A DNA stretch of 64,000 bases, from assembly GCA_965214635.1 (NCBI GenBank), contig OZ243964.1, forward strand, positions 868,001 through 932,000, read 5' to 3'. Made by a program: the position numbers and the translations under genes. This document shows, in pieces, positions 1 to 8,660 of this stretch. This DNA is from Bin90 sp965214635 (lineage in GTDB: Bacteria > Chloroflexota > Dehalococcoidia > Lucifugimonadales > JADFKI01). Within the stretch, counting starts at the first letter, position 1; each line of letters starts with the position of its first letter. The notes beneath the pieces were generated by a model, which was given only the letters and a program-made list of their open reading frames with translations, had not been told where the DNA came from and ran no database searches.

Positions 1-77
1 ATAGCCGGCATATCGTCCGCCGGGAACTCCACATCCACCACAGTGCCGATGACTTGGGTTATCTTTCCCGTTGCCAT
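1..77 (-). CDS. atpD: ATP synthase F1 subunit beta (5' end only)
   Basis: The first 25 codons of the catalytic beta subunit run off the left edge of the window. The start ATG (complement of 75-77) follows a GGGAGGA ribosome binding site. The peptide begins MATGKITQVIGTVVDVEF, the typical beta-barrel opening of F1 beta. It lies directly downstream of atpG on the minus strand, the normal gene order. The rest of atpD and probably atpC lie outside the window. Confidence 0.93.
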   Translation of the reverse strand, partial: MATGKITQVIGTVVDVEFPADDMPA

Positions 78-169
78 TGTTCCTCCCAAAAACTTTTCAG
101 CTATCAGTGAATCGTGCTTGCCGACAACTAGTTAGCGGCTGTTGATAACTGGCTTGGCTAATACCTGTC

Positions 170-1039
170 CTACGCTTCTACCGCTGCGACGCCGCCAACG
201 ATGTCCAGCAGCTCTGTGGTTATCGCCTCTTGGCGCGCCTTGTTCATCACGAGGGTGAGGTCGTCCACCATCACATTGGCGTTGTCGGTGGCATTGCGCA
301 TTGCGACCATGCGCGCCGACTGTTCGCTCGCGATGCCCTCTAGCAGGTAGTGGTAAAGCTCCATCTCCACAAAGCGGGGCAGCAGCGCAGTGAGAACGGG
401 CGCTTCGTTCGGCTCGTAGATGTAGCCCACGGCTTGCCCCGGCTCAAGATCTGTCGGGACGACGGGCAAGAGCTGCGTTACCGTCGGGCGCTGGAGCGTG
501 GTGTTCACGAAGTCGGCGTACGCGACATAGACCGCATCGACATCTTCGTTGGTGAACGCCTCTACGACGATGTGCGCCATAGGCGTTACCTCTTCCAGAC
601 CGGGACGGTCGTCTATGTCGGTGAACACGGCGTTGAGGTCTTGGCCCGTGCGCGCCATGAAGTCCCTGCCCTTTTTGCCCATAGCAAAGACCTTGATTTT
701 GACGCCCTCAGCGTTTTGCGCCAGCACGAACTGTGCGGCGGCGCGGTTGATATTGGAGTTCAAGCCGCCGGTGAGGCCCCTGTCGGGCGTTATGATGACC
801 AGTGCGACATTCTTGCGCGGGCGCTCCACCAGCAGCGGATGGTGGACTTCGTCATCCTGCGTCTGGGCGGCGAGGTGCGCCAGCATCGTCTGCATCAGGT
901 TGGAGTACGGACGCCCCCGCATTGCAGCTTCCTGCGCACGCCGCATCTTCGACGCCGCAATCATGGACATCGCCTTGGTTATCTTCGCCGTGTTTTCGAC
1001 GCTGCGGATGCGCCTTCGTATCTGTCTTACGCTTGCCAT
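170..1039 (-). CDS. atpG: ATP synthase F1 subunit gamma
   Basis: 289 residues, the usual length for the gamma subunit, the central rotor shaft that couples proton flow through the c-ring to catalysis in F1. The N-terminal coiled coil starts MASVRQIRRRIRSVENTAKITKAM, which is diagnostic (shown here as short pieces: RRRIRSVENT, KITKAMSMIA). The central Rossmann-like part has TPDRGLTGGLN, and the C-terminal helix carries MRNATDNANVMVDDL and NKARQEAITTEL. It lies between atpA and atpD on the minus strand, about 90-130 bp from each, in the standard order. Nothing looks odd. The identification is secure. Confidence 0.97.
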   Translation of the reverse strand: MASVRQIRRRIRSVENTAKITKAMSMIAASKMRRAQEAAMRGRPYSNLMQTMLAHLAAQTQDDEVHHPLLVERPRKNVALVIITPDRGLTGGLNSNINRAAAQFVLAQNAEGVKIKVFAMGKKGRDFMARTGQDLNAVFTDIDDRPGLEEVTPMAHIVVEAFTNEDVDAVYVAYADFVNTTLQRPTVTQLLPVVPTDLEPGQAVGYIYEPNEAPVLTALLPRFVEMELYHYLLEGIASEQSARMVAMRNATDNANVMVDDLTLVMNKARQEAITTELLDIVGGVAAVEA

Positions 1040-1169
1040 TTTGGATTCCTAGATTACAATCCCCGCGCTCTTTAAGCCCATTCTCTTAATTCCAAAGACC
1101 GTGCATCCAAACCCTATCCATAGTGAACTTCGCAGAATCCACATAGACCATAACCAAGCTCGGGGTGTG

Positions 1170-2681
1170 CTAGTATGGGACATTCGCCTTGAAGTCTTCG
1201 ATGGCGGCTTTTAGATCGTCTTCGATAGCGGCGGAGACATCGCCCTCTTCAGCGATGCGGCTCAGCAGGTCGCGCTGGTTGGATGTGAAGTAGCTGTGGA
1301 ACGCCGCTTCGAATGCGGCAACCCGCGGGATTTCCACATCATCCACATACCCGTTGGCGAGGGCGTACAAGATGGCGGTCTGCTGCTCCATCGGCAGGGG
1401 CGAGTTCTGCCCTTGCTTGAGGATTTCAGTAGCGCGCTGTCCGCGTTCTAGCTGCGCGCGGGTTGCGGCGTCGAGGTCTGCCGTGCCGAACTGCGCGAAG
1501 GTTACGAGTTCGCGATACTGCGCCAAGTCGATGCGAAGCCTGCCCGCCACGCCGCGCATGGCACGGGTCTGCGCTGCGCTGCCCACGCGCGACACCGACA
1601 GGCCGGCGTTCACTGCCGGGCGAATGCCGGAGTTGAAAAGCTCTGGCTCGAGGTATATCTGACCGTCCGTGATGGAGATGACATTCGTCGGCACATACGC
1701 CGACACATCGCCTGCCAGTGTCTCGATGATGGGCAGCGCCGTGACGGAGCCGCCGCCGTGTTCGTCGTCGAGTTTTGCGGCGCGCTCGAGCAGTCGGCTG
1801 TGCAGGTAGAACACATCGCCGGGGTAGGCTTCGCGACCGGGCGGGCGGCGCAGCAGCAGCGACATTTGGCGATACGCCCATGCGTGCTTGGAGAGGTCGT
1901 CGTAGATGATGAGGGCGTCCTTGCCCTGCCACATGAACTCTTCTGCCATAGCGCAGCCCGCATAGGGAGCTAGGTACTGCATCGGGGCGGGGTCGGATGC
2001 GTTTGCGGCGACAACGATGGTGTGTTCCATAGCGCCGTATTCTTCTAGCAGGGCGACTGTCTGTGCCACCTTGCCTACCTTCTGCCCAATGGCGACATAG
2101 ATGCAGACGAGGTCGCCGCCGCGCTGGTTGATGATGCTATCTATGGCGATGGCGGACTTGCCGGTGGAGCGGTCGCCGATGATAAGCTCGCGCTGCCCGC
2201 GCCCAACCGGGATCATCGCATCGATGGCTTTGATGCCGGTCTGCACGGGGGTGTCCACCGAGCTTCGGATAGCCACATTGGGGGCGACGATTTCCACTTC
2301 GCGAGCGCTTGATGTGCTGATAGGCCCCTTGCCGTCGATGGGCTGACCGAGTGCGTCCACCACGCGCCCGACGAGTTCCTCGCCCACGGGGACGACGACC
2401 ACGCGCCCAGTGCTGCGGACTTCGCTACCCTCTTTGATGGCAAGCGGGTCGCCGAGGATGACGGAGCCTACGCTGTCTTCTTCGAGGTTAAGCGCCATAC
2501 CCATGACGCCGCCATCGAACTCCAGCAGCTCGCTATACGCCACGCCTGAAAGCCCGTGAATCTGAGCGATGCCATCCCCCACTTCCACCACAGTGCCCAC
2601 ATCCACCATTGTGAGGTCTCGCCCATATTCCTCGATTTGGCGTTTGATTACCGAAGCAATGTCTTGTCCTCTGACTGCCAT
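1170..2681 (-). CDS. atpA: ATP synthase F1 subunit alpha
   Basis: 503 residues, the normal size for the regulatory nucleotide-binding alpha subunit of F1. The Walker A loop GDRSTGKSAIAID sits near residues 170-182. The Walker B region reads ALIIYDDLSKHAWAYRQ, followed by RPPGREAYPGDVFYLHSRLLERAA and the arginine-finger region SVSRVGSAAQTRAMR. The start ATG at 2681 is preceded by a strong GGAGGAG site. It sits between atpH and atpG. All catalytic-interface motifs are present, so the gene appears functional. Confidence 0.98.
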   Translation of the reverse strand: MAVRGQDIASVIKRQIEEYGRDLTMVDVGTVVEVGDGIAQIHGLSGVAYSELLEFDGGVMGMALNLEEDSVGSVILGDPLAIKEGSEVRSTGRVVVVPVGEELVGRVVDALGQPIDGKGPISTSSAREVEIVAPNVAIRSSVDTPVQTGIKAIDAMIPVGRGQRELIIGDRSTGKSAIAIDSIINQRGGDLVCIYVAIGQKVGKVAQTVALLEEYGAMEHTIVVAANASDPAPMQYLAPYAGCAMAEEFMWQGKDALIIYDDLSKHAWAYRQMSLLLRRPPGREAYPGDVFYLHSRLLERAAKLDDEHGGGSVTALPIIETLAGDVSAYVPTNVISITDGQIYLEPELFNSGIRPAVNAGLSVSRVGSAAQTRAMRGVAGRLRIDLAQYRELVTFAQFGTADLDAATRAQLERGQRATEILKQGQNSPLPMEQQTAILYALANGYVDDVEIPRVAAFEAAFHSYFTSNQRDLLSRIAEEGDVSAAIEDDLKAAIEDFKANVPY

Positions 2682-2764
2682 GCAGCTCCTCCGTTGGGCA
2701 GAAATACCGCGCTTGCGGGTGTCGTGTATAAGTTCAGTTGTTCAAAGTGGCTTTGCGTACGGCG

Positions 2765-3295
2765 TTACACCAGCTCGCGGCGAAGCTCGTTGAATCGGGT
2801 TCGCGTGCTGCCGTCTATGACCTTGTCGCCGACGCGGGCGATGAAGCCACCGAGTATCTGCGGCTCTACCCGCGCGGTGGCGGTAACGCTGCCACCCACC
2901 ATTGTGCCAAGCATCCCCACGATGCGGTCGCGCTGTACATCTGTGAGCGGCACGGCGGAGACGATTTCGGCGCGCTCTATGCCATTGTGGGCGTCTAGCA
3001 TCTGCTGGTAACCCTCGGCTATGGCTGGGAGCAGCCGTGCGGCATTGCGCGACGCCAGCAGCGATACGAGGTTGAGCGCCAGCGCGCCTACGGAGTCGCC
3101 GAGCGATTCCAATATCAGAGCGCGCTTCTGTGCCGCCGTCAGCTGCGGAGCGTCTAGGAATGCGGCGAACTCCGGGTTCTCCATTGCGTTTGCAAGCAGC
3201 GCGAGGTCATCCAGCCACTTATCCGTCTCGGAGTGTTCCAAGGCTATCTCGAACACAGCCTGTGCATACCTGCGCGCGGAAGCACCTTTTGCCAT
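2765..3295 (-). CDS. atpH: ATP synthase F1 subunit delta (OSCP)
   Basis: 176 residues. Delta joins the top of the alpha3beta3 hexamer to the b-subunit stalk. The N-terminal helical domain begins MAKGASARRYAQAVFEIALE, and the C-terminal part has VSAVPLTDVQRDRIVGMLG and the conserved PQILGGFIARVGDKVIDGS, typical of delta/OSCP. It lies between atpF and atpA on the minus strand. Identification rests on these motifs plus operon position. Confidence 0.95.
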   Translation of the reverse strand: MAKGASARRYAQAVFEIALEHSETDKWLDDLALLANAMENPEFAAFLDAPQLTAAQKRALILESLGDSVGALALNLVSLLASRNAARLLPAIAEGYQQMLDAHNGIERAEIVSAVPLTDVQRDRIVGMLGTMVGGSVTATARVEPQILGGFIARVGDKVIDGSTRTRFNELRRELV

Positions 3296-3415
3296 TCTAC
3301 TTTGTCCCTAAAGTTTTCGTCCGCAAGCCCTGTTGAGGCTTGTCTGTTTCGCGTCCCCATATTCCTCTTTGGGGAAATGTGAGGGGTTCGCATGATGTGC
3401 TCGGGGTATTGCGAT

Positions 3416-3919
3416 TTAGTTGCGGCTGATACGCTCGCCGCTCTCTTCCAGCACTTGGTCGATGATCTCTTGATGCGCCCTCTGGTCTAGGGAGCGCTGC
3501 ACCACGCGCTCGGCGGCGGTGATGGCAAGTCCGGCGAATTCGCTACGGAGCTGCTCAATGGCGGCGTCTCGTTCGCGCTGTATGTTCGCTTCCGCCCGAG
3601 CACGCTCTGCATCGATCTCTTGGCGCACCTTCGCCGTCTCTTCCTCGCGGAAGCGCTCCGCAACCTCGCGCGCCGATGCAACGAGTTGCTGCCCCTCGGC
3701 GCGTGCGGCTTCTAGCTGCGCCTGCACCTCTTGCTGTGCCGACGCGGATTCCTGTCGTGCGAGATCTGCCGCCTCTAGGCTCTCTCGGATGCGCTCCGAG
3801 CGCTGGTCTAGCATCCGCAGTATCGGCTTGTAGAGCAGCAGGCGCAGGATAATGAACAGGACCAGGAAGCTGACTATATGCGTAACCAGCCCGGGTAGAT
3901 TTACTCCCAAAGCTTCCAT
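3416..3919 (-). CDS. atpF: ATP synthase Fo subunit b
   Basis: 167 residues. One N-terminal membrane helix (about residues 8-30, LVTHIVSFLVLFIILRLLLY) is followed by a long charged, Ala/Glu/Arg-rich coiled coil. This is the peripheral-stalk b subunit that holds F1 static against the rotor. The motif LLYKPILRMLDQRSERI after the membrane helix is conserved in b subunits. It lies between atpE and atpH. A decayed second copy of its 5' end lies just upstream (4064-4170). Confidence 0.95.
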   Translation of the reverse strand: MEALGVNLPGLVTHIVSFLVLFIILRLLLYKPILRMLDQRSERIRESLEAADLARQESASAQQEVQAQLEAARAEGQQLVASAREVAERFREEETAKVRQEIDAERARAEANIQRERDAAIEQLRSEFAGLAITAAERVVQRSLDQRAHQEIIDQVLEESGERISRN

Positions 3920-4063
3920 AGCGTCTCCTAATTATTCACCATGTGCATCGGCCGGGATACGGATTACCGCTGCGCTAGGCGAACATGTTATTGGTAAAAA
4001 CGCCGCATACAGCAACATACTGACGGCGAGCGCCGCACGCAGGGAAGGGATTGAGGGAGGCTA

Positions 4064-4170
4064 GGAAGATGTGGAGTGCCAGACGCAAAACGATGAACAG
4101 GTCTGTAAATCTGACCATATGCGCAATTCGCCCGGATAGATTTACCCGAAAGCCTCCATAGCGTCTCCCA
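4064..4170 (-). pseudogene. Degenerate duplicate of the atpF 5' end
   Basis: Reading the minus strand from an ATG at 4157, the sequence gives MEAFG and then a stop. With one base shifted it continues VNLSGRIAHMVRFTDLFIVLR, parallel to MEALGVNLPGLVTHIVSFLVLFIILR of atpF. The upstream 'cctccatagcgtctcc' context is also duplicated (compare 3910-3929 with 4150-4169). It is either the remnant of a second b-type (b') subunit gene or of a short tandem duplication. The atpF-atpE gap of 294 bp holds little else. Confidence 0.7.
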
Positions 4171-4213
4171 TGCCCGTCCTGAGCGTGTCCGCCCGTCCGA
4201 CGGAGTTGCGGCG

Positions 4214-4435
4214 CTAGACGAACTTGATGATAATCGCCACGACTAGGGCGTAAATGGCTATCGCTTCGGTGAAGGCGATTGCCAGTATCATGTTCTGCTG
4301 GATTGTGCCGGCGGCTTCGGGGTTGCGCCCGAGCGACTCCATCGCCTTGGCAGCCAGCATCCCGATGCCGATGGCGGGGCCAACAGCGCCCAGCCCCATC
4401 GCCAGTCCTGCCCCCAAACTCTGGAATTCGTCCAT
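4214..4435 (-). CDS. atpE: ATP synthase Fo subunit c
   Basis: 73 residues forming two membrane helices with a polar loop (RNPE), the proteolipid of the rotor ring. Helix 1 is the glycine-rich GAGLAMGLGAVGPAIGIGM. Helix 2 carries the ion-binding carboxylate in AIAFTEAIAIYALVV (Glu near residue 57). The residue after that Glu is Ala and helix 1 lacks the Gln typical of sodium-coupled rings, so proton coupling is the likely mode (inference). It lies between atpB and atpF on the minus strand. Confidence 0.96.
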   Translation of the reverse strand: MDEFQSLGAGLAMGLGAVGPAIGIGMLAAKAMESLGRNPEAAGTIQQNMILAIAFTEAIAIYALVVAIIIKFV

Positions 4436-4508
4436 CTCTATCTTACTCCTTCGAGTTGTTTCTGTTATTAGCGCACCCTGTACTTTTCAGGTCATACGCA
4501 TTGAGCGA

Positions 4509-5573
4509 CTAGTGATGCTCGCCGCCATGTGCAGTGGTCGCCATCACAGCGAACACCAGCGTCAGCATTGCGAATATAAAGGCTTGGATTGCACCCACGA
4601 AAAGCTCCAGCCCCAAGAACGGGATGATGCCAATGAGCGGCAGCAGAAACGCCATCGCAATCAGCAGCACCTCGCCAGCGAATATGTTGCCGAACAGACG
4701 GAAGGTGAAGCTGATGACGCGCGCGATTTCGCTGATACCCTCGAGGATGCCCACAAAGAAGCCTATCGGGCCTTCTTTGAAGTTGATGAACTTGCCCAAG
4801 TGCCCGCCGAAGCCCAGCGTCGAGAAACCCCAGTAGTGCACCATGAACATCGCCACGAGCGCAATCGCAAGGGTGGTATTGACATCGGTGTTGGCGCTGC
4901 GGAAGAACGGCACCAGCAAGCCAGCCTGTTTGCCCTCGCCTGCGCCGTGGTGCTCTTCCCACTCCGCCGCCGTGATGTCGTCGGCGAGCGAGCCGAAGCC
5001 AAGATAGCCGAAAGCGCCCTCGCCGGTGAACACCTGCATGTGGATGTCGTCTAGGTTGGCATGCCCGCCGGCTTTTTCCGCCTTCTCCTCTGCGTGATGG
5101 ATAACCTCTTCGGGCGACTCGATCCTGCCGACGGTGCCGAAGCCGGGGAGGATGCCAATCCAGTTGGCGGTCATAATGAACAGGAATATCGTCATCACGA
5201 GGGGAAAGAAGCGGCGCGCGCGTTCTGCGCCGGCGACGCGTTCTGCTATGTCGAGGAAGTACTCAATGAACACTTCCACGAGGTTCTGCATGCCGCGCGG
5301 CACTTCGCTCATGCGGCGCGTGGCGAAGAAGGAGATAATGAGCAGCACGACGATGGTTATCCAAGAGGCTACCATCGTGTTGGTAAGTGTGAAGCCGGGG
5401 AAGAGTTCGCCTGCGATGACTGCTTCGGCAGGGATCTGGATGTGCGCCAATGGTGCGCTCAGGAAGCCCAGTCCAAACGCCTGCCCCAGTGCGCCGCCGG
5501 TAACGCTGACTATAAACGCGATAACGGCAATGATAATTATTGCCAGCGTCTTGGGATTGCCCAGCATTGACAC
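4509..5573 (-). CDS. atpB: ATP synthase Fo subunit a
   Basis: 354 residues, longer than the roughly 240-280 usual for subunit a, the stator channel facing the c-ring. The catalytic arginine helix is clear: ISEIARVISFTFRLFGNIFAGE, near residues 277-298. The extra length comes from an N-terminal hydrophobic segment and an inserted soluble stretch of about 80 residues (roughly 150-230) rich in His, Glu, Gly and Ala (HHAEEKAEKAGGHANLDD, AEWEEHHGAGEGKQ). The C-terminus also ends HGGEHH. It lies between the atpZ-like gene and atpE. The insertion falls between membrane segments. Confidence 0.95.
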   Translation of the reverse strand: MSMLGNPKTLAIIIIAVIAFIVSVTGGALGQAFGLGFLSAPLAHIQIPAEAVIAGELFPGFTLTNTMVASWITIVVLLIISFFATRRMSEVPRGMQNLVEVFIEYFLDIAERVAGAERARRFFPLVMTIFLFIMTANWIGILPGFGTVGRIESPEEVIHHAEEKAEKAGGHANLDDIHMQVFTGEGAFGYLGFGSLADDITAAEWEEHHGAGEGKQAGLLVPFFRSANTDVNTTLAIALVAMFMVHYWGFSTLGFGGHLGKFINFKEGPIGFFVGILEGISEIARVISFTFRLFGNIFAGEVLLIAMAFLLPLIGIIPFLGLELFVGAIQAFIFAMLTLVFAVMATTAHGGEHH

Positions 5574-5588
5574 TTCGTCTCGTTCCTC

Positions 5589-5900
5589 TTATGCAGTCGG
5601 TTTGTCAGCGGTGTCTGATGCGCCGTTGTCGTCGTCCGATGTGGTCAGCACTGCCATGAGCATCTTGACCATGCCGAAGCCTGCGACGGTGATGCCGAGC
5701 GCAAGCCCTAGCAGCGTGAACAGCGGGCTGATGTCGAACCTGCGATCTAGCAGCCATCCGCCGATTGCGCCCCCGCCAATACAGGTAGCCACATACCAGC
5801 CAATGCCTAGCAGTTGCAGCGCCATCGCCATCTTGTTGGCGTTCACCGCGTCAGCCTCCGGGTTTTGCGGATGCAACCTGTCGCACCCGCATCGCCTCAA
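5589..5900 (-). CDS. AtpZ/AtpI-family ATP synthase accessory membrane protein
   Basis: 103 residues or fewer, at the head of the ATP synthase operon. Two membrane helices are visible (about 30-52 and 60-85). The signature GGWLLDRRFDISPLFTLLGLALG matches the AtpZ-type family associated with Fo assembly or cation handling. The first ATG gives an unusual basic N-terminus (MRRCGCDRLHP). A GTG at codon 19 or the ATG at codon 24 (MAMALQLLG) would give a more normal start, so the 5' end is uncertain. It is 15 bp from atpB. Confidence 0.8.
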   Translation of the reverse strand: MRRCGCDRLHPQNPEADAVNANKMAMALQLLGIGWYVATCIGGGAIGGWLLDRRFDISPLFTLLGLALGITVAGFGMVKMLMAVLTTSDDDNGASDTADKPTA

Positions 5901-5954
5901 CGCTTGTGTAGTATATCACAAGCAATTTGCGTATGTAAATTTTTTGTAAAAATG

Positions 5955-6125
5955 GGTATTCCCAACATACAGAGATAACGAGGGATTGCATTCGGTATGG
6001 CGAAGTAAGTTGAATAGGTTAGTGCGTCGTACAAAAGGCTACACCAAGAGCATATAGATGCTGGTGTATTCACTGGCACTACTGTGCTGGTATCAGTGGG
6101 TAAAATCTATCATCCCTATCATGTC
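5955..6125 (+). mobile_element. Internally deleted IS1-family remnant
   Basis: This is a non-coding remnant, related to the complete IS1-family element at 24431-25269. The left terminal sequence GGTATTCCCAACATACAGAG (5955-5974) matches that element's left end. At about 5980 it jumps straight into the last part of the transposase gene (GAGGGATTGCATTCGGTATGG and onward, encoding the degraded LHSVWRSKLNRLVRRTKGYTK end with an in-frame stop). The right terminal repeat is decayed. It fills the gap between the ATP synthase operon and cobB and abuts the 3' end of cobB. Confidence 0.8.
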
Positions 6126-7500
6126 AAGGTCGTTCTTGGTTAGCAACTGCACACCTCCCCACAAACCGCCGCGCCATCGCAGGGCGGCTTGCCATGTGGA
6201 GGTGGATGTATGACGCCCACAGGTTGGGGGCGCGGTAGCCCTCTAGGCGCGCCGATTGGCTGCGGACTGCGTAGGCAGCTTGCAATTGCGATGGTGCTGC
6301 AGAGGGTGTGGACCAGTGGAACTCGTGCCCGCGCACGACATCGCCTTTTGCGAGCAGCGCCCCACCCGCCAGCGCCTCCACCTCGCGATAGCCCAGCGTC
6401 AAGCGCCCCTTGCTCATAGATGAGGACACAGGTATTAGCCCCGCCATCGGGTGGCGCTTGCCGTCGAAGTCGACCAAAGCTTGCGCAAGATACATCAGCC
6501 CCCCGCACTCGGCGTATATCTGCTTCCCGGCGGCGTGGGCGCTGCGGATAGCGCGCAGCATCGGCTCGTTGGCAGAGAGCTGCTCGGCGAATACCTCCGG
6601 GAAGCCGCCGCCGATGTATATACCGCCGATACCGTCCGGCAGCGTCGCGTCCTCCAGTGGGCTGAACGGCACGATGTCCGCGCCCCAAGCCTCCAACAAG
6701 TCCAGCGAGTCGGCGTAGTAGAAGCTGAACGCCTTATCCTGCGCCACGGCGATGCGCGCGCGCTTGGGCTGCGGCTGGGCGGGAAAGACGGACGGCTGCA
6801 CCACGGGTGTGTCGGCGGCGCTCGCAATCCGCAGCAAGCCATCTAGATCGACGGTGCGCTCTACCTGCGTGATGAGACTATCCAGCCATTGGGCAGCGAC
6901 AGGCCCCTCAACGGCGGGTATCAGCCCTAGATGGCGCTCGGGGGCGACAAGAGCAGGGTTACGGGGGATGTATCCCAGCACGGGGATACCGGTTGCATCC
7001 TCGATCGGGGGCTTGCAGAACGCCAAGTGGCGCTCGCTGCCGATGCCGTTGAGGATGACGCCGGCGATGTTCACCGTCGGGTCAAAGCGCTGGTAGCCGA
7101 GCACTTCGGCAGCGATGCTGCGGGCGACCTTTGCCGCATTAGCTATCAGGATTACGGGCGCGCGTAGCAGCTTGGCAACTTCGGCAGTAGAGCCGCTCTC
7201 GGTGAGGTCGGCGTGCCCATCGTACAACCCCATCACGCCCTCTACGACGGCGATGTCGCTGCGGTGTGCCGCCCTGCCGAAGCACTCCAAGACGGTCGCG
7301 TGTGGCAACAGCCATGTGTCTAAATTGCGGCTCGGCACGCCACAAGCCATCGTGTGATATGAGGGGTCGATATAGTCGGGGCCACACTTGAACGGCTGCA
7401 CCGATAAGCCTCGCCGTGCCAGCGCGCCAATAATGCCGGTGGCGATGGTGGTCTTGCCCGTGCCGCTGCGCGTCCCCGCCAGCACGATGCACGCCGTCAT
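6124..7500 (-). CDS. cobB: Cobyrinate a,c-diamide synthase
   Basis: 458 residues, the usual size. The enzyme amidates the a and c side chains of (hydrogeno)cobyrinic acid with glutamine and ATP during cobalamin synthesis. The N-terminal P-loop domain has AGTRSGTGKTTIATGIIGAL (residues 8-27) and FKCGPDYIDPSYH. The C-terminal class I glutamine amidotransferase domain has IYIGGGFPEVFAEQL and the nucleophile Cys in YAECGGLMYLAQ (near residue 335). It starts in a TGATG overlap with cobJ, so the two are translationally coupled. The choice between the CobB and CbiA names depends on the aerobic or anaerobic route, which cannot be settled from two genes. Confidence 0.93.
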   Translation of the reverse strand: MTACIVLAGTRSGTGKTTIATGIIGALARRGLSVQPFKCGPDYIDPSYHTMACGVPSRNLDTWLLPHATVLECFGRAAHRSDIAVVEGVMGLYDGHADLTESGSTAEVAKLLRAPVILIANAAKVARSIAAEVLGYQRFDPTVNIAGVILNGIGSERHLAFCKPPIEDATGIPVLGYIPRNPALVAPERHLGLIPAVEGPVAAQWLDSLITQVERTVDLDGLLRIASAADTPVVQPSVFPAQPQPKRARIAVAQDKAFSFYYADSLDLLEAWGADIVPFSPLEDATLPDGIGGIYIGGGFPEVFAEQLSANEPMLRAIRSAHAAGKQIYAECGGLMYLAQALVDFDGKRHPMAGLIPVSSSMSKGRLTLGYREVEALAGGALLAKGDVVRGHEFHWSTPSAAPSQLQAAYAVRSQSARLEGYRAPNLWASYIHLHMASRPAMARRFVGRCAVANQERP

Positions 7501-8303
7501 CAGCCGTCGCCTTTGCGGGTGGTATAGCCGCGCGGGGTAATGATGCGACCGGCGTGAGCATATGAGGTGCTGTTGCCGATGATAAGCGTCGTGAACATGT
7601 CTATGCGATGGAAGTGCGCAGGCATGTCAGACACGGTGGTTAGCAGACTCGTTTCGTCGGAACGGGATGCGTTGCGGACGATGCCGACCGGCGTGTTCGG
7701 GCTGCGATGGCGCGATACGATGGCGTGCGCCTCCACAATGTGCTTGCGGCGCTTGCGGCTACGAGGGTTGTAGAGCGCGATAACGAAATCGGCTTGCGCC
7801 GCCGCTTCCAGCCGCTTGCGTATGGCGTCCCAAGGGGTGAGCAGGTCGCTCAGGCTGATAGCGCAGAAGTCTTGCATCAGTGGAGCGCCGAGCGCCGCCG
7901 CCGCCGCCTGCGCCGCCGTAACGCCGGGCAGCACGCACAGTTCGGGGTCTGTGCCGTCCCAGCCGATGGACGCCAGATACTCGAGTGCAGGGCCTGCCAT
8001 GCCATACACGCCAGCGTCGCCGGAGGATACGAGCGCAACCGTAAGCCCGTCTGACGCAAGAGCGACGGCTTTGGCAGCACGCTCCATCTCCGCGCCAAGC
8101 GGCATGGCGATTACCCGCTGCGGATACGCTTCCTCGGCAGCTCGAGATGCGCCCCCCAGCAGCGCGCCTATCCGCTCAATGTAACCAGTGTAGCCGATGA
8201 GGACATCGCAGCGCACTAGGGCGTCTGCGGCAGCGGGCGTGCGGAGCGATGCATCGCCCGGGCCGATGCCAACGAGATACAGGATGCCGCTTGTCTTGTC
8301 CAT
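7500..8303 (-). CDS. cobJ: Precorrin-3B C17-methyltransferase
   Basis: 267 residues. This SAM-dependent tetrapyrrole methylase acts at the ring-contraction step of corrin synthesis. Signatures are LVGIGPGDASLRTPAAADAL near the N-terminus, CDVLIGYTGYIERI, VALVSSGDAGVYGMAGPALE and the NPRSRKR segment after FVIALY, all typical of CobJ/CbiH. It overlaps cobB by one base (TGATG) and starts 3 bp after the nitrile hydratase activator gene, so it appears to be transcribed with the nitrile hydratase genes. Confidence 0.9.
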   Translation of the reverse strand: MDKTSGILYLVGIGPGDASLRTPAAADALVRCDVLIGYTGYIERIGALLGGASRAAEEAYPQRVIAMPLGAEMERAAKAVALASDGLTVALVSSGDAGVYGMAGPALEYLASIGWDGTDPELCVLPGVTAAQAAAAALGAPLMQDFCAISLSDLLTPWDAIRKRLEAAAQADFVIALYNPRSRKRRKHIVEAHAIVSRHRSPNTPVGIVRNASRSDETSLLTTVSDMPAHFHRIDMFTTLIIGNSTSYAHAGRIITPRGYTTRKGDG

Positions 8304-8306
8304 TCG

Positions 8307-8648
8307 CTAGTCTATGCCGCCTTCATGCTCGTCGGATGCGTACTTGACAGTTAGCGCCTCAATCTCTTCGGGCGTGATTACGCCGCTCTCAATCAGCAGC
8401 GCCTCTAGTGAGGCGAGCCAATGCTGATAGTAGGAATCGGCGGCGTCCGTGTGCTCAGCAGCCGCGATTTCAGCGGCTAGTCTCTGTTGGAAATCGCGCC
8501 ACTCATACGCACCGCTCTCGTTTAGCGCAACCGCCATGCCGAAGGCGCGCGCTTCCCAAGGCGCATTGAAGATGATCTCTCCATTGTCCCGGGGCAGCGC
8601 CAGACGCTCTTTCATATCGGACGCCCCGTCGTTCAGTGATGCGGTCAT
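8307..8648 (-). CDS. Nitrile hydratase accessory (activator) protein
   Basis: 113 residues. The segment FNAPWEARAFGMAVALNESGAYEWRDFQQRLAAEI resembles the N-terminal half of nitrile hydratase beta subunits, as do the small P14K/NhlE-type activators that help load cobalt into the alpha subunit. It is 12 bp downstream of the alpha gene and 3 bp upstream of cobJ on the minus strand. The role as metal-loading chaperone is from the family and gene order; no metal ligand set can be pinpointed from the sequence. Confidence 0.82.
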   Translation of the reverse strand: MTASLNDGASDMKERLALPRDNGEIIFNAPWEARAFGMAVALNESGAYEWRDFQQRLAAEIAAAEHTDAADSYYQHWLASLEALLIESGVITPEEIEALTVKYASDEHEGGID

Positions 8649-8660
8649 AGCGCAGTTTCG

